DNA from: Legionella bozemanae
GTDB lineage: Bacteria > Pseudomonadota > Gammaproteobacteria > Legionellales > Legionellaceae
Direction: 5' to 3'
Length of the DNA: 42,350 bases
Assembly: GCF_001648595.1 (NCBI RefSeq)
Contig: NZ_LBAW01000026.1
Span: 1 to 42,350 of the forward strand
Shown here: positions 42,013 through 42,350 of the stretch, one piece after another
Layout of the letters: every line of letters starts with the position of its first letter
Position numbering within the stretch: the first letter of the stretch is position 1
Notes under the pieces: generated by a model
The model's database searches: none
What the model saw: the letters and a program-made list of their open reading frames with translations, nothing else
Told to the model about the DNA's origin: nothing
Position numbers and translations under genes: made by a program

Positions 42013-42350
42013 TTCTCCATATCCTCATCTCTTATCAATTATTCCCTGCAAATCATTTTCATCTCTAATTCGATACCCTCAAAATCGATTTTGCCAAAGA
42101 GTACAATATTCTCGTGAGCAAGTGTAGCCCGTAAGAAGCGAAGCGGATTATGGGATTATTCCCCAAAGTCCAATGAATGAAAATGCATCTGCGCATTTCC
42201 CCAATGGGGATGAACCGGATAAGCCAAATGTTTGGGATTTAAGATGCCTAAGGAAGTGTTTATACAGCAGTATAAAGGTAGTTTCAGTCTCTAAGTGCGA
42301 ATTTCTGTTTTAGAAACAGTTATAAATAACGTTATGCTTAACAGTTATTT
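42013..42350. other. Intergenic with palindromic repeat
   Basis: No gene was seen up to the window end. A gtagcccgtaag...ttatggg stem (about 42124-42156) is related to the repeat at 3267-3305, and a small ctgtttta/gaaacag-type hairpin lies near 42305-42320. Confidence 0.45.

Overview
The window looks like a chromosomal accessory stretch from a Legionella species or close relative. It is AT-rich, mixes housekeeping enzymes with eukaryotic-like proteins (a protein-kinase fold, a U-box protein, a C58-type cysteine protease candidate), and carries several large coiled-coil or multi-membrane proteins of the kind that serve as Dot/Icm effectors. The genus call is inference from gene style; no marker gene or rRNA is present.

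Layout. 1-8.6 kb: the 3' end of an acyltransferase-SGNH gene, small single genes (bacterioferritin-like protein, GNAT acetyltransferase, APH-fold phosphotransferase, PAP2 phosphatase) and small secreted proteins, separated by hairpins and palindromic repeats. 9-15.5 kb: a decayed GMC oxidoreductase, a coiled-coil protein, a PlsC-like acyltransferase and a phosphoenolpyruvate carboxylase with unusual active-site loops. 16-17.3 kb: an IS110-family element whose transposase is frameshifted and whose upstream segment looks like a bridge RNA. 17.3-18.8 kb: a large putative effector. 26-29 kb: an AraC regulator, a short-chain dehydrogenase and a zinc alcohol dehydrogenase. 29-40.4 kb: mostly effector-like genes, plus a secreted alliinase/aminotransferase-fold enzyme, a formamidase and a wrecked GNAT toxin-antitoxin pair. 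40.6-42 kb: a UhpC/GlpT-type MFS transporter.

The most interesting region is 19.1-24.6 kb. Five co-directional genes encode a free acyl carrier protein, a 3-hydroxyacyl-CoA-dehydrogenase homologue, an acyl-CoA-dehydrogenase homologue, a free NRPS-type adenylation domain and a free type I polyketide ketosynthase. The adenylation domain's specificity residues read DVWHFSLIDK, essentially the serine code of EntF (DVWHFSLVDK). This is the enzyme set that in zwittermicin biosynthesis (ZmaJ, ZmaH, ZmaG, ZmaI) turns serine into the extender unit aminomalonyl-ACP. Here a lone ketosynthase accompanies it, with no acyltransferase, ketoreductase or thioesterase, and a convergent PaaK/CapK-like adenylate-forming gene lies next to it. 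The predicted chemistry is condensation of an acyl starter with aminomalonyl-ACP to a 2-amino-3-oxoacyl product, which could decarboxylate to an alpha-aminoketone. The product is inference; the enzyme set and active-site residues are read directly from the sequence.
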